Below, one piece after another: positions 32,647 to 45,638 of a stretch of 64,000 nucleotides of DNA (within the stretch, counting starts at the first letter, position 1; the number at the start of each line of letters is the position of its first letter). Origin of the DNA: Adiantum capillus-veneris (Eukaryota > Streptophyta > Polypodiopsida > Polypodiales > Pteridaceae); contig JABFUD020000363.1 of assembly GCA_014529385.2 (NCBI GenBank), positions 1-64,000 of the forward strand, read 5' to 3'. The notes under the pieces were generated by a model. That model did no database searches and had not been told where the DNA came from. It worked only from the letters and a program-made list of their open reading frames with translations. The position numbers and the translations under genes are program-made.

Positions 32647-35169
32647 ATGTCTAAGCCATGCAACCCGTACTCGAAGGAGCATACCAATGTCATCCGCATT
32701 ATCAACACTCCAAGGCAAGCGGGTTCCAGCACTCGAGGATGGCAATGCAAGTACTATAATTTTCAGCTCACGAGTACAATTTCTCGTGTCTTCAAGCACC
32801 TGACAAGCATTGGAACGACCAATAATTGTGGAGGGTGCAAAAAGGTACCACAGGATATTAGGGACAAGATGATTGCAGAGAATTTTTTGGAAGCACCAAC
32901 ACCAAAAAAAAACAGAGCTGGACAGCACACACAGGATGCTCTTCATGATGCTCTGCCCACTCCTGGTTCTAGTAGAAAGAGGGCTCGAGTTGTGTAGGAG
33001 GAGAAGGATGAAGGTAATATGGATGCACGTAGGCAAAGCACCTTGCCTTCGCGTATGAACTCTCTTTCTTGGGTGAAGGAGTGTCAAAAGGTTGCTGAGA
33101 TGGAGATTGCTCGCACTCTCATTGAGTGCAATATCTCCTTCAATGTTTTGAGGACTGAGCAGTGGAAGAGGATGGTCCGGGCTATAGCTGATGTTTGCCA
33201 CACAGATTCATGGTTAGGGGTGGAGTATAGGAAGATGCGCACTACACTGCTCGATGAGCAGAAGACCTTGGTCCCGGTCAAGGCAAGTTGGGAGTAGTTT
33301 GGGGTGCACCATGATATCAGATGGCTGAAGTGATGTTTACAAGCGGCACATCATTAATATTCTTGTGTCGTCTTATCTTGGCACATACTTCTTACGCGGC
33401 GCTAGATGCACGGAAGGCCGGAGATTGCATCACAGGTGAGTTTATCTTTGGGCACATCAAGAAAGCTATTGAGGAGATTGGGCCAAACAATGTGGTACAC
33501 GTTGTGACTGACAATGCATGTGTTGCGCATTGTCTTGACTTACTTATTGAGGATATAGGCAAGTTGCCTTGGGTATTGCCTATTGACATAGATGCCACTA
33601 AGATGACCACCTTTTTCCGCAAAACATCAAGATTTAGCTATCTTCAGGAGCCACAGTACACTTGACATGGTGCGGCCCTCGAAGATCAGGTTTGCTTATA
33701 TGTATTTAGTGTTACAGATGCTCTTCAAATTGAGGGATCCACTTCTTCAGACATTCGTGGACCCGAAGTGGAGATTGATGTACCACTCGCGGATCCCACT
33801 AAATACATAGAGCGATGGGTGCTCGATGAGTCCTTTTGGGTGGACATAGGTTCAAAGTTTGACAGTGGCATTGCAGCCAATGTATGTGCTTCTACGAGTC
33901 ACAGACATGGAGGGCTCTACATTGGGCTTAGTCTATCATCTCTTCATGGAGATGAAGAGACACATTACTAAGTGCAAGTCTTTGACACAGGACTAGTAAG
34001 TACTTGTCTTTTGAAATTGATTATTGCTTTCATTGCAAATCTTTTTGTTGTCTTTCGAATTTGCGGCGTGACCCAATTCAACTTTGTTTCATTGCTGAAA
34101 TTTTTCATCCAAGATGACATCTTGGACATTGTATATAGGCAATGGACCTTTATGAGTCGTCCATTCATGGGATGGCTGCATTGCTTCATCCTTTCTACAA
34201 GACACCAGAGCCTTTCCATGAGAGGAATCTCTTGAAGCTCAAGAATGATAACATCAATATGATGTACGACATTGACGATCGGCTGGAGATTGATGCAGAG
34301 ATAATCAGCTTCAGGAACAATCTAGGACCATCCTTTGCAAGAGTTGTGGTGTTGAGGCCAGAGGCTACCAAGTTTCCTCTTACATGGTGGCAGAATTATG
34401 GGAGACAAGGTCTTCCAACGCTTATACATCTGCTTTTACGAGTACTTTCATAGGTAATTGAAAATCTTGAGACTTGTAGTTTTTGTACTTACTATTGCCA
34501 TATATTAAACCAAGACTCAAGTGTGAATTTTGAAATCTAAATGCTCATTGCTATAGGATTGCTTAGCTGGTGCATGCGACTCGCAACTGAAGTGCTTATT
34601 CCTTGATACATACGAAGATCCACAATCTCAGCACTCCTCAACTAGAGAAGTTAGTCTATTGTCGAGCAAATATGAGGCTTATGCACGCTTTGGGAACACC
34701 CAAGCAGGTCCACTTTTAATTTTCACATGAATGATTGAATCATGATACACTTGACCATTGAGTACTTAGTACATACTAAATAATATTTTTTCGATTTCAA
34801 CAGGCAAACCCAACAAGTGTGAAGATGGTGGCAGATCCTAGTGCTATGGACGAGATGGAGCTGCAGATCAGAAATGAGCAAGAGGAGATTATTCAACTGC
34901 TTCACAAGGAGTTGGAGAGTGGTCATCAGCGTGTGATGAGGTCACGCGCACGAGCTTTGGCTATTCCTCTACGTGAGCATGCTCTAGACCTAGAGAGTGC
35001 TCGAAGGGAGAGCATTTGTAAAGGGAAGCTTCCTGTTCGTTCTTCTCGGAAACGGGAAAACAAGGTGGTTCGTCTCATTGAGGATTCGGCAGATGCACTA
35101 GAGGATGATGTTGGTCAGAGACAGGATGATCTACATCAGGCACGTGTCCGTGATGGCAGAGCCAGATGA
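32647..35169 (+). pseudogene. hAT transposase, split into exon-like frames
   Basis: 32647-32997: BED-type DNA-binding finger with a missing second Cys (WQCKYYNF, ISRVFKHL, CGGCKKVP). 33019-33297: NVLRTEQWKRMVRAIADV, the start of the RNase H-like region. 33321-33665: GPNNVVHVVTDNACVAHCLDLLIEDIGKL, the DUF659-type core. 34142-34453: LHPFYKTPEPF and PLTWWQNYGRQGLPTL, the C-terminal dimerisation domain. About 34561: DCLAGACDS continues it. 34819-35169: charged tail (RRESICKGKLPVR). Introns are plausible between pieces, but stops such as 33297 and 33663 suggest decay. Confidence 0.75.
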
Positions 35170-35745
35170 CGACGAAGGGGGAAATGTCCTGACGGATGGG
35201 GACTTCATCTGCATCTGATGGTTACTTTTGAGGATGGGGCTATCATATGGATGATGGGATAGCTTAAAGCTAGCTATTGAGTGCTTTTTACTACTTTATA
35301 GACTTACTTTTTGAGTAAGATGGTTTCATTTATGACAATTGTACGCTCTATGATGAGCCTTTTATTATAGCCAGGGCCCTGTAGGCTATCACCTATGGTA
35401 TTTTCATGTTTTTTCAGTATTGGTGTGTTCACTGTTCACTGCTATTTCAGATCTCATTTGAGCTTTGATATTCCTGTTCAATTATCAATGTTGTCTTAAC
35501 TTTGAAGTCTCTTGCAGTAGTTACACGGTATGTGGTTGTCTTGTAAAACATGTTTTTGAATTTCTTTATAAGTTGTTGCTTTCTCTCTTGTTTTTTATTG
35601 GAAATTTCCTAGAAAATTTAGTACTTTGCAGTTTTTTTACAAGAGTACGTATTTTTACGTACATAAAATTTTTTCCTGTAGGGAACAACGTACAGTACGT
35701 ACATATACACCACGTACAGTACGTTCTGTACCATCCTACCTGGAA

Positions 35746-36049
35746 GTCTATATTCTGAGTTTGTATGACAAAGTTATGACACAAATAAAATGCCAGCGGC
35801 AACAAGGTAGCCTATAAGTAGCAACAGAGTAGCTTACAAACAGATATACACAGGTAATATCTCTTTTGTTTCTATGTATATCTCTTTTGTTTGAACCAAC
35901 CAAGAAGTGATTGTACTTCTTTATGATGGTACAAAATTATGTTTTCTAATTTGATTATCGTGTTAAATTGGTTGCACGAGTATGATGTTTTGGCTATTTT
36001 GTAGGCGTTTGGAATAAAGTCACTGATTTCCTTTTGGCTTTCAGGAATA
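35746..36049. other. No gene recognised
   Basis: AT-rich interval between the hAT right end and the truncated gypsy polymerase. Confidence 0.4.
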
Positions 36050-36478
36050 CTAATGTGTTGTCATGTAATCAAAGAATGTACCCACGAAAATTCTATGTGG
36101 TCTAAATATTATGTCCCTCATTCTATTCAACGTGGCACGAGTATTTGTGAGACCGAATGGCATGACAAGAAACTCATAGAGACCAAATGTTGTCTTGAAC
36201 GCAGTCTTGTGAACATCTTCTGGCCTAATGCGTATCTGGTGGTACCCACTCTTCAGGTCTATCCTGGTAAACAGTGACGCTCCCTCAAGCCGATGAAGGA
36301 TGTCATCTATCCTCGATATGGGGAACCTGTTTTGGATGGTTTTCTTATTCAAGACACGATAGTCAATGCACATACGCCATGAACCATCCTTCTTCTGCAC
36401 TAGGAGTATATGTGAACAAAAAGGGGATGAACTTGGTTGAATCAGCCCCTTCTCTAAAAGCTCATTGACCTGACTCAT
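36050..36478 (-). pseudogene. Gypsy reverse transcriptase fragment
   Basis: Reads ELLEKGLIQPSSSPF, VQKKDGSWRMCIDYRVLNK, RIDLKSGYHQIRI (motif A) and LYEFLVMPFGLTNTRATL. It stops before the YxDD box, where the element is truncated at ~36050. The YHQIR form places it in a different gypsy lineage from the one at 16-18 kb. Confidence 0.85.
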
Positions 36479-36490
36479 TATCTTTTTTGG

Positions 36491-36976
36491 CTAGGCTGCA
36501 CTAACCATGTACGGTGGTCTATTCGGTAGACTAGAACCTGGCACAAGATCTATGGTATGATCCTCAGGTATCTCAGGAGGTAACTCCTCGGGCAAAGAGT
36601 CCAAAAAACAATCATTGAAATCACTCAAAAAAAATGATCTATCTTTATCTAAGGTAGACTGATTAAATACAACTTCAGATACTTCTTTTGCAAAGATTAA
36701 GGATACAGAAAGATGATTTTTTGTTACAGAAGAAATTGCATAAGCAAAAACAACTGGAACAGACTCGCCTTTAAGCTTTACATCAAGGACATGAGTCTTT
36801 CCTCTATGTACAAGGGTAATCTTTTTGTTGCAAATATCCACCATAGCATGCAACATGTAACACCATGGGATACCTAAATAACACATCACATCCCTCAAGT
36901 GGCATAATATGAAACTCTTCCGCATCCACATAACTTTGAATGTGCAGACGAAGTTTCCCCAAAATGGGAGCAACAA
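36491..36976 (-). pseudogene. Gypsy protease-linker region
   Basis: The minus-strand frame follows protease-like text (PLEGCDVLFRYPMVLHV in the neighbouring frame) and runs into the acidic linker LPEELPPEIPEDHTIDLVPG immediately before the polymerase. The frame is broken relative to both neighbours. Confidence 0.6.
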
Positions 36977-36999
36977 GCTCTGAATGACCTGGGCATGCC

Positions 37000-38560
37000 A
37001 AACCTGCTTAACCTGTCACACCCATCTCCTCTGCACGAATGCCCACTTTGATGCCAATTCTGGTGATATGAAATTTGCACGAGCTCCTGGATCAAAGAAA
37101 ATCAATACCGTCTGGTCTCTAACTTTGCCCCAAGCTCTACACAATTTCGTGGCATCTATGTTTGGCTGGTGACCAATCAAATCTGGGACAAGTCATGCAC
37201 TCAGTTTTGGCTTCCTTCCTTTATGCTATGACTTGTCATCCTTATCCTGTGACTTCTTCTGTGGGCATTCATTCGCAAAATGTCCCTCCTCTTCACAAAT
37301 GTAGCATTTCTTGGCCTCTCTTAGAGCTTTCCTTTCTTCAAAAGATTTGTCAGAAAAATGTCTTTTCTATCCATGTCCTCGCTCAGAAAAAGGTTTAGAC
37401 TGCTTCTTGGACGTGTCAGCTTCATCAACGGAGGGTTTCTTTGTGAGAGGCACAAAAGGCTTTGTTGCAGCATTACCCTTAGTTGTAAGCTATTCGCCCT
37501 AAGACCCTCTCTTGTTGCTATTAAATCCATCAGAATCTCCCTTCGACAGATTGCTGGCCACTTTCGCATTCTCAATCAACCGCGCCATATTCATGATCGT
37601 AGTCTTTGTGCATTAGTCCCTGATTTTCTTGGGTAATCTGCAAGAGTACTTCTCAATCTGTTCTGACAATGGCAAAAACCTATAGGAGGTTACTGGCAAC
37701 ACTGCGGCCAAGAATTGTTTATTGTATTCTTCAAGATTCGCACACTCTTTAGCACTCAACTCGTGCCATTTTGTCATCACATCCACTTCAAAAGTGTTTG
37801 TAAGCCATCCACATGCAAAAAGTTGTTTGAACTAGACCCACATTGTAGGGGCTTGACCCTGATTCAACAATGGGGTCCACCATTGAAGCGCATTCCCTTT
37901 CAAGAAAGTAGCAGCCTTTTGACACCCATGTTCCCATACATAGAGTTAACCATACCTCTTTGCATTGCCCCAAACACATTCCCTTGCATATAACTTGTGG
38001 AAGGTCTAGCCATAGCTTGAAACATTGAACCACCTCCAAAATAACCAAGATATGAGCTAGGTAACAGGAGGGTCTGACACATAGCCTGTTCATTACTCCC
38101 TCGACCATTCACAAATGGTTCTTGTCCAGGTAAAGCAAATTGCTTGGGATCAATGAACATCGTTGGTTGCTCAATCACATGGGCTTTCCCTCGAGCATCA
38201 CGAGACCTTTGTGCATTGAAAATCTCCTTTTCTTGCAAGGGCTCAATCATGCCTTGTGTCGGAGCCTGAAAACCTTGTGTCGAAGCCTGAAATTCCTCTA
38301 TAACCTGTAGGAACTCATGCATCCTTGAGTTGTTAGCTAACTACTGAAACATTTCCATGCAGCTGAGCTCTGAACAACCTATCCTCTTCTTAAAGAGTTG
38401 AAGGAACTTTCTCTCTGTCGTGTGAGGAAGATCCCTCTTCAGTAAATTGGTCTCTCTCTTCTCTGCCATAACGAGAAGCTCCGTGTTTCTTTCACCCACA
38501 ACAATCCACGCTGCACTTTTTTGAAGAAAAAGCGACCATTCCGTTGATGGAACCATATAA
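37000..38560 (-). pseudogene. Gypsy gag with one zinc knuckle
   Basis: The minus strand around 37258-37310 encodes CYICEEEGHFANECP, a CCHC knuckle. Upstream pieces (37900-38322, 38341-38556) are gag-like but in several frames (AWIVVGERNTELLV at the start). It directly follows the LTR 38572-39605. Confidence 0.65.
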
Positions 38561-38571
38561 CCGGCCTGTAC

Positions 38572-39605
38572 ACCATAGAGGGCAGTACTAATTCAATTAC
38601 ATGTTAACTTTACACATAGCACTGAGAAGAAAAGAGAACACAAATGCATCCAGCGACTAGAATGTCCCTGCACACATGAAGACCGACACCCTGTAGGCCC
38701 CAAAGACTGGCACCCCTTTAGGTATTTCCTTATTTTTTTGAAAAAAGACAATCCAATCACTTAGAACAAACTCTCACCACCACGCTGTCCAAACCTGTCA
38801 AGGGCTGAAAACGCAGGTTTCCGACCTGATTTTGGTAGAGCATAAAGGCGCCATAACCTCTGTAGGTCAAAAGTACACCTCTAGGGCGGATTCCCTAGCA
38901 TTTAAGAATCTTTTTGGTGAGCTGTAACTGAATTTCAGCGAGTTGTAAATCCCTGTTTTGCCATTGCCAAGTGCCCAAAGCCCTGTCTAAGCATCCCAAG
39001 GCCTTCTCGAGCCTCCCTGGTGTTCTCTTGCAGTTTAGGTGTGAAACCCTGAACCTGCAGAAAAAACACAGCAGGCTGTAATTCTCTGTTTTGAATCGAT
39101 TTTAGCAGAGCGAACACACCTACGCGTGTCCCAAGGGCTCCCACACGCAATGGGAAAGTTCCCCTATAATTTGAACAAGTTCTCACGCGAGAAAACTCTC
39201 CAAATTCGCAATCTATCGCGATGGAACTGTGCGTACCTGTGGGGCATTGGCAATGAGCTAATCTGATCCATGTTCAGAAAGCTCTTGCCCAACTAGTGGG
39301 GCATTACGATATGTGCAAAGGGGGGAGAAAGATGCACGAGAGCAAATCGTCGCGCTACATGAGACAAGGGAGAAGGCAAGCTTTCCTTTAAAGCTGAGAT
39401 TACCTGCACCCACTACTCACACACACACTGTAGGTCACAATGACTAAAATCAACCTCCAATCTCATTTTTGGGCACCTCCTCTTAGGATGAGAGCCTGCC
39501 TGGAGTGTGTGTGTTGATCTGCACGTTGCTCTCCTACTGCCATATGTCTAGTTTGCCTCTTTTGAGTTAATTCCCTAGTTCCAACCAACTTATAAAGTTG
39601 TAAGT
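38572..39605 (-). repeat. 5' LTR of the minus-strand gypsy
   Basis: Collinear with 10895-11945. It ends GGTGTACA on the element strand just before gag and carries the conserved AAATACC-module (38696-38727). Direction and position agree with gag at 38560 and pol at 36.1-37 kb. Confidence 0.65.
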
Positions 39606-40329
39606 GACTTGCTGAGTGGCCCAAATTCCATCGGGCACACGGGCTTCCATACTAATCAAAATTCAATGCTAACTGACCCGATTAGTCCCAGACAAACCGA
39701 CCTAGAGTCCTAATGTGAGAAACCCGTTTGACCGCAGCCGTTTCACACTGGCCATGCAATATTCACTTGCACATTTTCAAGGGTTTCGGTGAAAACAGGT
39801 AAAAGTAAAATAAAAAAAATATGTAGTACATATTTAAAGAGGCCAACAGGAAAAATACACCTCCTGGTGACGGCGAAGGTCACTTTTCCGCACTTGGGAG
39901 CGACAAGTACCGATTGTGAATACACTCTACAAGTTGTTTTGTGTTATGCTTTTGCAAGTACTCCGTCATAGAGGAGCAAAGAGGTCTCGGCATATGCTCA
40001 AGGATTCCGAGAACGGAATCAAGAACGATCTGTGGAGCTTCACCCTCCACGTACAGAGGGAAATGAAGTTGAGAGCTCATCCCTTGGAATTTCCCACATA
40101 GGAAAGAATTGACCATTGAGTATGAGATTTAGAATGGAGGGGTCACTTCGGTTCTTGTGCTTGTAAAAAGATTCACCCTAATAAAGATTCTCTTTAAAGG
40201 GGACCAGTTCATCTTCTGGTCCCCAATACTGTGTCGATCTTCTCCCTTGTCTCTTTTGGTTGAGTGTTAATTTATTTTCAGCTTGTTGATTATTTGTGTG
40301 CGCTCTTGTTTTTTGCAGTAGTATCAACG
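39606..40329. other. Possible LTR or leader of the 40.3-kb gypsy; no gene
   Basis: Ends with TTTTGCAG-TAGTATCAACGCCC at 40311-40332. ATCAACGCC after an LTR-like stretch may be a damaged primer-binding site. LTR limits cannot be fixed. Confidence 0.3.
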
Positions 40330-41167
40330 CCCGGACATTCCAAGAAGTAACGGGAAGAACCATGATGAGCCACAGAATTCATCGAAAGAACCGTTGAAGA
40401 CGAACTTTAGCAAGTTCGTTCAATTCACGGAATTGCAGTAGCTTCTCACGCTGCCGGATGTCCAAAAGGTTTTGGAAGGAATTAAGAAGCCGCAAGGAAT
40501 TAATGCCAATGGGCGTTGAGAAAATCTTGCCGATGGTAACAACCCGCAAGAGGAAACCGCGGAAAGAGGTACCAAAGCGCACAAGGGATCTCCGGATCAA
40601 AACAAATGGCCTTCCAAGAGCAAGGGCCAGCAAAAAGAACTCTCTTCTCTCTGCTGAACGAAAGCAAGGATGTCTCTATCTCTTCTCCCTCGTACTCTCC
40701 TGATTATAGTGCTACATCTACTTCTCATATAGTATCTAAACCTTCTTCAAAGAAAAAAACTCCTACTACTTCCCTACTAATACTAAAGAGAAGCCCAAGT
40801 TCAAAAAGGATAACCGCAAGCGTCAACGCAAGATGCAGGTTTTCAAATCCAGTGACAAGGATGTCAAGTTTTGACAATTACACAGGATGGAGAGACATCT
40901 CCAAGACACTATCTTTCATCAGACAATTTGAAGTTTCTTTTTCCAACAGAAACTTCACCAAAAAATCCATGTTGCGTCATATTGGGAAGTATCTCAAGGA
41001 CACAGCAAGCAACTGGTGGTTAGCCAAGATTGTGGAAGGTACACAAGCCAGAATGTGGGCTCAAATTAAAACTGAGTTTTATAAACAATTTCTTCCGCCT
41101 TACTTTGAGAGGAACATTCGGAAGGAATGCGACTGGCTCGCCCAAAAGGAACATGGAAAAGTTATAT
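40330..41167 (+). pseudogene. Gypsy gag fragment
   Basis: The frame 40606-41172 has a clear gag core: YTGWRDISKTLSFIRQFE, then GKYLKDTASNWWLAKI and MWAQIKTEFYKQFLPP. Upstream 40340-40600 is Lys/Gln-rich in other frames. It is cut at 41167 by the LTR of a minus-strand element. Confidence 0.65.
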
Positions 41168-41749
41168 TGTAACAAACTTGGACACACCAAGTCGCAAATC
41201 TGGCATGACACACGAGAAATCACTCAAAATCACTTCACAAACTTTATCACACTTTCATAGAGATGACACGACCCGGCGTAGTTACGTGCCCAGAGGTATT
41301 GGCCCCAAAGTATGGCACCCCTTTTGGTATTTATTTTTCTATTAATAATTGAGCAAAGTACAAATTCTACGGGTCCTCTCTGCTCAGTGCTCCCAAGCAA
41401 ATCTGAGGGACAGAGAGGCCCTAGTTACAATTTATCTACTCTCGGCCTTCTCTCGGCCTTCTCAAAAGCAATCACATGAAAAGCTTCAATCTCAAAAGCA
41501 TCTGGCCCAGAAGCTGGCGCTGCCCAGTAGCTAGCACGATCCACGGAAATCCGTACATTGCCACGTTAGCAGTCAACGTAAAATGCGGGCTATCTGTACA
41601 AGGCTTGCCACATCAGCATATGTGCTCTCTCTATGATACCTAAGTGTCCCCAAGGGCCTTATCAAATGGGTATCATATACGTTGGAACAACTTATAATCT
41701 TTTAAATGTGTCAGTTCTCGGGTGGACATGACGTCATCATTTTGGGGCA
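41168..41749 (-). repeat. 3' LTR of a minus-strand gypsy, 582 bp
   Basis: On the element strand it begins TGCCCCAAAATG and ends GTTTGTTACA, preceded by the polypurine tract CAAGAGGGGGG. It contains the conserved module at 41301-41332. The internal sequence continues to the right to 47735. Confidence 0.75.
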
Positions 41750-43889
41750 TACCCCCCTCTTGAAAGAATTGTAATCGCCCTTGATTACGCCTGCAAAATC
41801 AAACATAAGCCAGAAACTATTTCAGTAGACACTAACTCTAAGTACCGACGTACTAGACAACACAAATCTAGCACTTACAAAGACAACAGCCCACTGAACA
41901 TTCAAATCAAATCACATATAGTCCATCGAGATATAGAACCATAACCTATCGGCAACGTGTTTATCAATCGCATCTAGATCTATCCAAGATCTCACTGATG
42001 TCCGGATTGACTAGCTTCAAAAATCTTGTCTTTGGTGCTTAAAAATGGAGGAACCTTCTTAGCACCCTCGATTACTTCAAATGGCGCCTTCCCGTCGATG
42101 AATGAATTGTGTTGTTGTAGGCAAACTCCATTAAGGGCAAGTAATTTTCCCATTGAGTCTTCTGATTGGAAATGTAAGACTTCAATAAATCCAAAACCAC
42201 TGAATTGGCTATCTCAGAGTGGCTATCTCAGATTTCCCATTTGTTTGTGGGTGAAACGAGGATGAGAACTACAACCACATGGCAATGTTCTTCCAGATTG
42301 CACTCCAAAACAAACTAGTAAATGGGGGGTCTCTGTCCGAGACTATGGACTCAGGTATGCCATGTAATCCAAGGTTGCATCCGTACATACATACAGTACC
42401 ATTCCGTACGGTACTATGGTTGTAAGAGAAAAATTGGGCAAAACCTAGCGTGCATCTTGGCGAACAATTATTGCGAACCATTTTGTGTGGCTTGGAGAGA
42501 AAATTGAAGTTTGTTCACTACCATTCATTTTACTCTTCAACAGGTAGATGTGACACAGCTCAAGATGGTAGATGATCCTAGACCAGAGGAGATGGACTGA
42601 CAGATTAGAGACGAGCATGAGGCAATTCTCAGAGAGCTGCATAGAGAGCTTAAGAGTGTGGATCGTCGTGTGACTAGATCACGTGGACGATCTCTCAGCA
42701 TTCCTCTACGCTCGACGCTTTCAGATCCAAACACTGTGAGACGAGAGAGTGTTCACACAGGGAAGCTTCGTGTCCGCTTCATTCGCACGAGAGAAAATGA
42801 AGTTGTCCAGCTCATCCACATCGAGATTGCTAATTTCTCTGAGGAGGCTAGCGATGCAGAGGTGCTTGTACCAGATGCTACTGTTGCTGAGCCAGAGTTT
42901 GATGAAGGGGGCATGCTCTCTTCCGACAATTCATCTTCGGCATCTAACACAGACTTTTGAGGCCATAAGCATGCCACCTATGTGCATGCTTTGGAGAGCA
43001 GCAGACTTTTATTGTGTTTCATTATTTTGCTTCGGTTTATATGGCAAATACAGTGCCGGCTTGTAGCTGATGCCATAGACATTATGCTTGTAGTTGAACT
43101 TGATTTTATGATTTATCATTGAGGTTGAATCATTTGAGTTTTATGTCTAATATGTTCATTTTCAGCATTATAATGTAAATTTGTTTATGAGTCCAAATTT
43201 TCAAAGGTCTGTGAACTTAATTTTAATAAAATATGGATTTTTTACAAATGGCTATTACGTACCTGAAACCTGGTTTAGTACGGAAGTACGTTCCGTAGGT
43301 ACCTAAAACATGTGGTATACTACGTATCTTTCCACCTTGATAAAACCGAAAAATCTGTGGAACAAACAATCTCACCAAATGATCAGGCTTAACCGTCTCT
43401 TTTACCAAAATGAAGTGAGGAATCTGTTCAATGGCTGTCCAAATGCCTTCATGCCCACTTTGAGTCTTGGGAAGATTAAAAATAAAATCCGTGGCAATAC
43501 TTTCCCAAGGACGGGAGGGTATGGATAATGGCTGTAGAAGTCCTGGTGCCTTATGCCTGTTAAACTTGACCTTTTGGTATAATAAACAACTGCAAACAAA
43601 CTCGTCCACATCCTTTTTGAGCCTCTACCAGTAAAAGTAACGTTCAACACCCTTCAAGATGGTATCTATGCCTTGGTGGCGCGAAAAAGGTGGACAATGG
43701 CGCTCTGTCAATACCTTTTTCCTCAAAGGCTGTGTAACACACAATATCGTTTTCCGCATCAAATAGCCGTCCCGTATGAAATAGCCTACAACTGTCTCTC
43801 CACTCTGTATCCGATGAAAGATATCTACAAAATCAAGGTTTGTGGCATATTGAAGCTTTGATGATGTATCACGGAAATAGCCTGAACCA
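41750..43889 (-). pseudogene. Gypsy integrase region, interrupted by a deleted hAT
   Basis: 43223-43609 holds the zinc-domain tail and core start (GLLQPLSIPSRPWESIATDF, FNLPKTQSGHEGIW). 42269-42481 holds GIPESIVSDRDPPFTSLFW with the second catalytic Asp. The two are neighbours in a normal integrase and are separated here by 42372-43337. The RNase H end continues at 47570-47735 beyond the copia insertion. Confidence 0.8.
42372..43337 (+). mobile_element. Internally deleted hAT derivative
   Basis: The ends begin AGGTTGCATCCGTAC and, inverted, AGGTGGAAAGATACGTAG, with GTACG-rich subterminal DNA. Inside it keeps only the last transposase exon. 42547-42960 (VDRRVTRSRGRSLSIPLR, RRESVHTGKLRVRF) matches 34819-35169 of the larger hAT (HQRVMRSRARALAIPLR, RRESICKGKLPVR). 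It cannot move itself. Confidence 0.7.
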
Positions 43890-44284
43890 TGTTGGAATTA
43901 GGGTTGCAGGAAAACACACACAGCTTGGAGAAGATGAAGGAAGCTCAAGGCACACAATAGAGAGTGTTTTACTTAGTGTGCAATGGAAAAATTGATAGCC
44001 CTAGAGTGATGGGCATATATACAATGCATGGGGAAAAACCCTCCTAAAGAGGGAAAAAATGCCCCGACGGTCCTAAGTGTGTTCACATACATCACTACCA
44101 CATGTATATGGTAACAAATCCCCCTTGGAGTGATGCGGTGAACGAGAGCTGGCACATGAGTAAAGGGAAGTGCCATGCCCTGAGGACATGATCAGTCCAC
44201 AAAGGGAAGTAAGCCCAAAGCTTTGCGGAAAGCTTCGAACTTCTCACGAGACAATGCCTTTGTGAAAAGATCTGTAAGGTTGTC

Positions 44285-45011
44285 CTATGTTGGCACATAA
44301 GCCAAGCTGATCTCTCCTGCTGAGAGCCTCTCCCTGACATAGTGGTAATGCACCTCAATGTGCTTTGTGCGAGCATGAAAAACTGGGTTCCTCACAACTG
44401 TCCATGCGCTCTGACTGTTAATGTAGATAGTGTTAGGCAATGTCCAGTCCAACAACCAAATCAGCCATAAGGCATCTGAGCCATACACACTCAACCGTAG
44501 CTGTGAAGACTGCCCTGTACTCAACCTCACAACTCGAAGTGGCCACAGTAGGTTGCTTCTTGCTCAACCATGATATACATGAATTGCCAAGCATGAAACA
44601 AAAACCACTTGTAGACACTCGCGTGTCAAAACAACCAGCCTTGTCTGAGTTTGAAAAAGCATGTAAGTCTGGCGGCAATGATCTCCCCTTGAAATAAAAC
44701 AAGCTAAGATGTAAAGTGCCACTCAAATAGCAAAAAATCCTCTTCACAGCCTTCCAATGCTTAGACCCTCGGCTATGCATAAATCTATTGACCTGTGAGA
44801 CTGCAAACTGAATATGTGGCCTCGTGTTGCATACATAAATGAGGCAGCTAAAAGCAGTTTGGTAAAGAGTGACATCAGCAGTATCACCAGCATCATATAG
44901 ACTTAGCTTCAAACCTGTTTCCACGTGAGTGGCAATAGATTTGCAATCCTCAAGTCGAAACTTACATAGCAATGTCTCTATGTAACCAATGGCTTGCGTT
45001 TCAATGGCCAT
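44285..45011 (-). pseudogene. Copia RNase H
   Basis: Reads YQTAFSCLIYVCNTRPHIQF, VNRFMHSRGSKHWKAVKRI, FSNSDKAGCFDTRVSTSGF and QPTVATSSCEVEYRA, then in another frame NSQSAWTVVRNPVFHARTKH. These are the standard copia RNase H blocks (Asp in NSDKAG, Glu in EVEYRA). Confidence 0.85.
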
Positions 45012-45638
45012 AAGGCTCGACTTGTTTTAATGGCTTGCGTTTCAATGGCCTTATGTAACCCACTTTGTACCAATGGCCTTTTTGCCAAGAGGCAAATCAC
45101 ATAAAGTCCATGTGTCATTTTCTATAAGTGCATCATATTCTGATTGCATGGCAGCCATCCAATTTTCTGAATTCTGTGCTTCATCAAAAGACAGAGGTTC
45201 CTCAACATCAAGTAAGCCAGACACAGCCAAAGCATAACAATCTAATGCATAAGAGGCATGGCGAGAACCTAAATGAGTATGTAAGACAAAGATGCATCCA
45301 ATTTATTGTCACGCAAAGTGTGCACAAGCCATTTTGGCATACCTCTAGGCTGCTCATTGTCAGCCCTTTCCTCATCAAGTACATCATGTACATCTACATC
45401 AGTAATAGCTGATCTACAACATTTTCAGAAACCCCCATAAGCCTCATTGGAATTGACATTCGTACTTCCACCACTAAAAAGAGGCAACAAGGTGTCATAA
45501 AAGTCCTGTGAGCTTACATTATTGTCGCTAGTACATGACAGCAAAGGCTGAACAAAATCTTCCACAAACACAACATTCCGTAAGATCAAAATACGCTTTG
45601 TTTGCGCATAGTACAACCTGTAACCCAGCCTTATCATC

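Larger units (their letters stand above)
32297..35737 (+). mobile_element. hAT DNA transposon, probably degenerate
   Basis: Encodes a hAT-type transposase (32647-35169). Both ends are dense in GTACG subterminal repeats (32315-32385 and 35645-35730). Just inside, AGGCTGGATCAACACGTACG on the left pairs with the reverse complement of the right end (AGGATGGTACAGAACGTAC), an imperfect terminal inverted repeat. The eight bases ACCTGGAA flank it (32289-32296 and 35738-35745) and may be the target duplication, though the left copy would leave six extra bases outside the inverted repeat. Confidence 0.75.

Noticed and set aside
32311-33201. 296-residue open frame on the minus strand
   Set aside because: It is antisense to the hAT leader and BED exon. 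The plus-strand frames carry the conserved domains.
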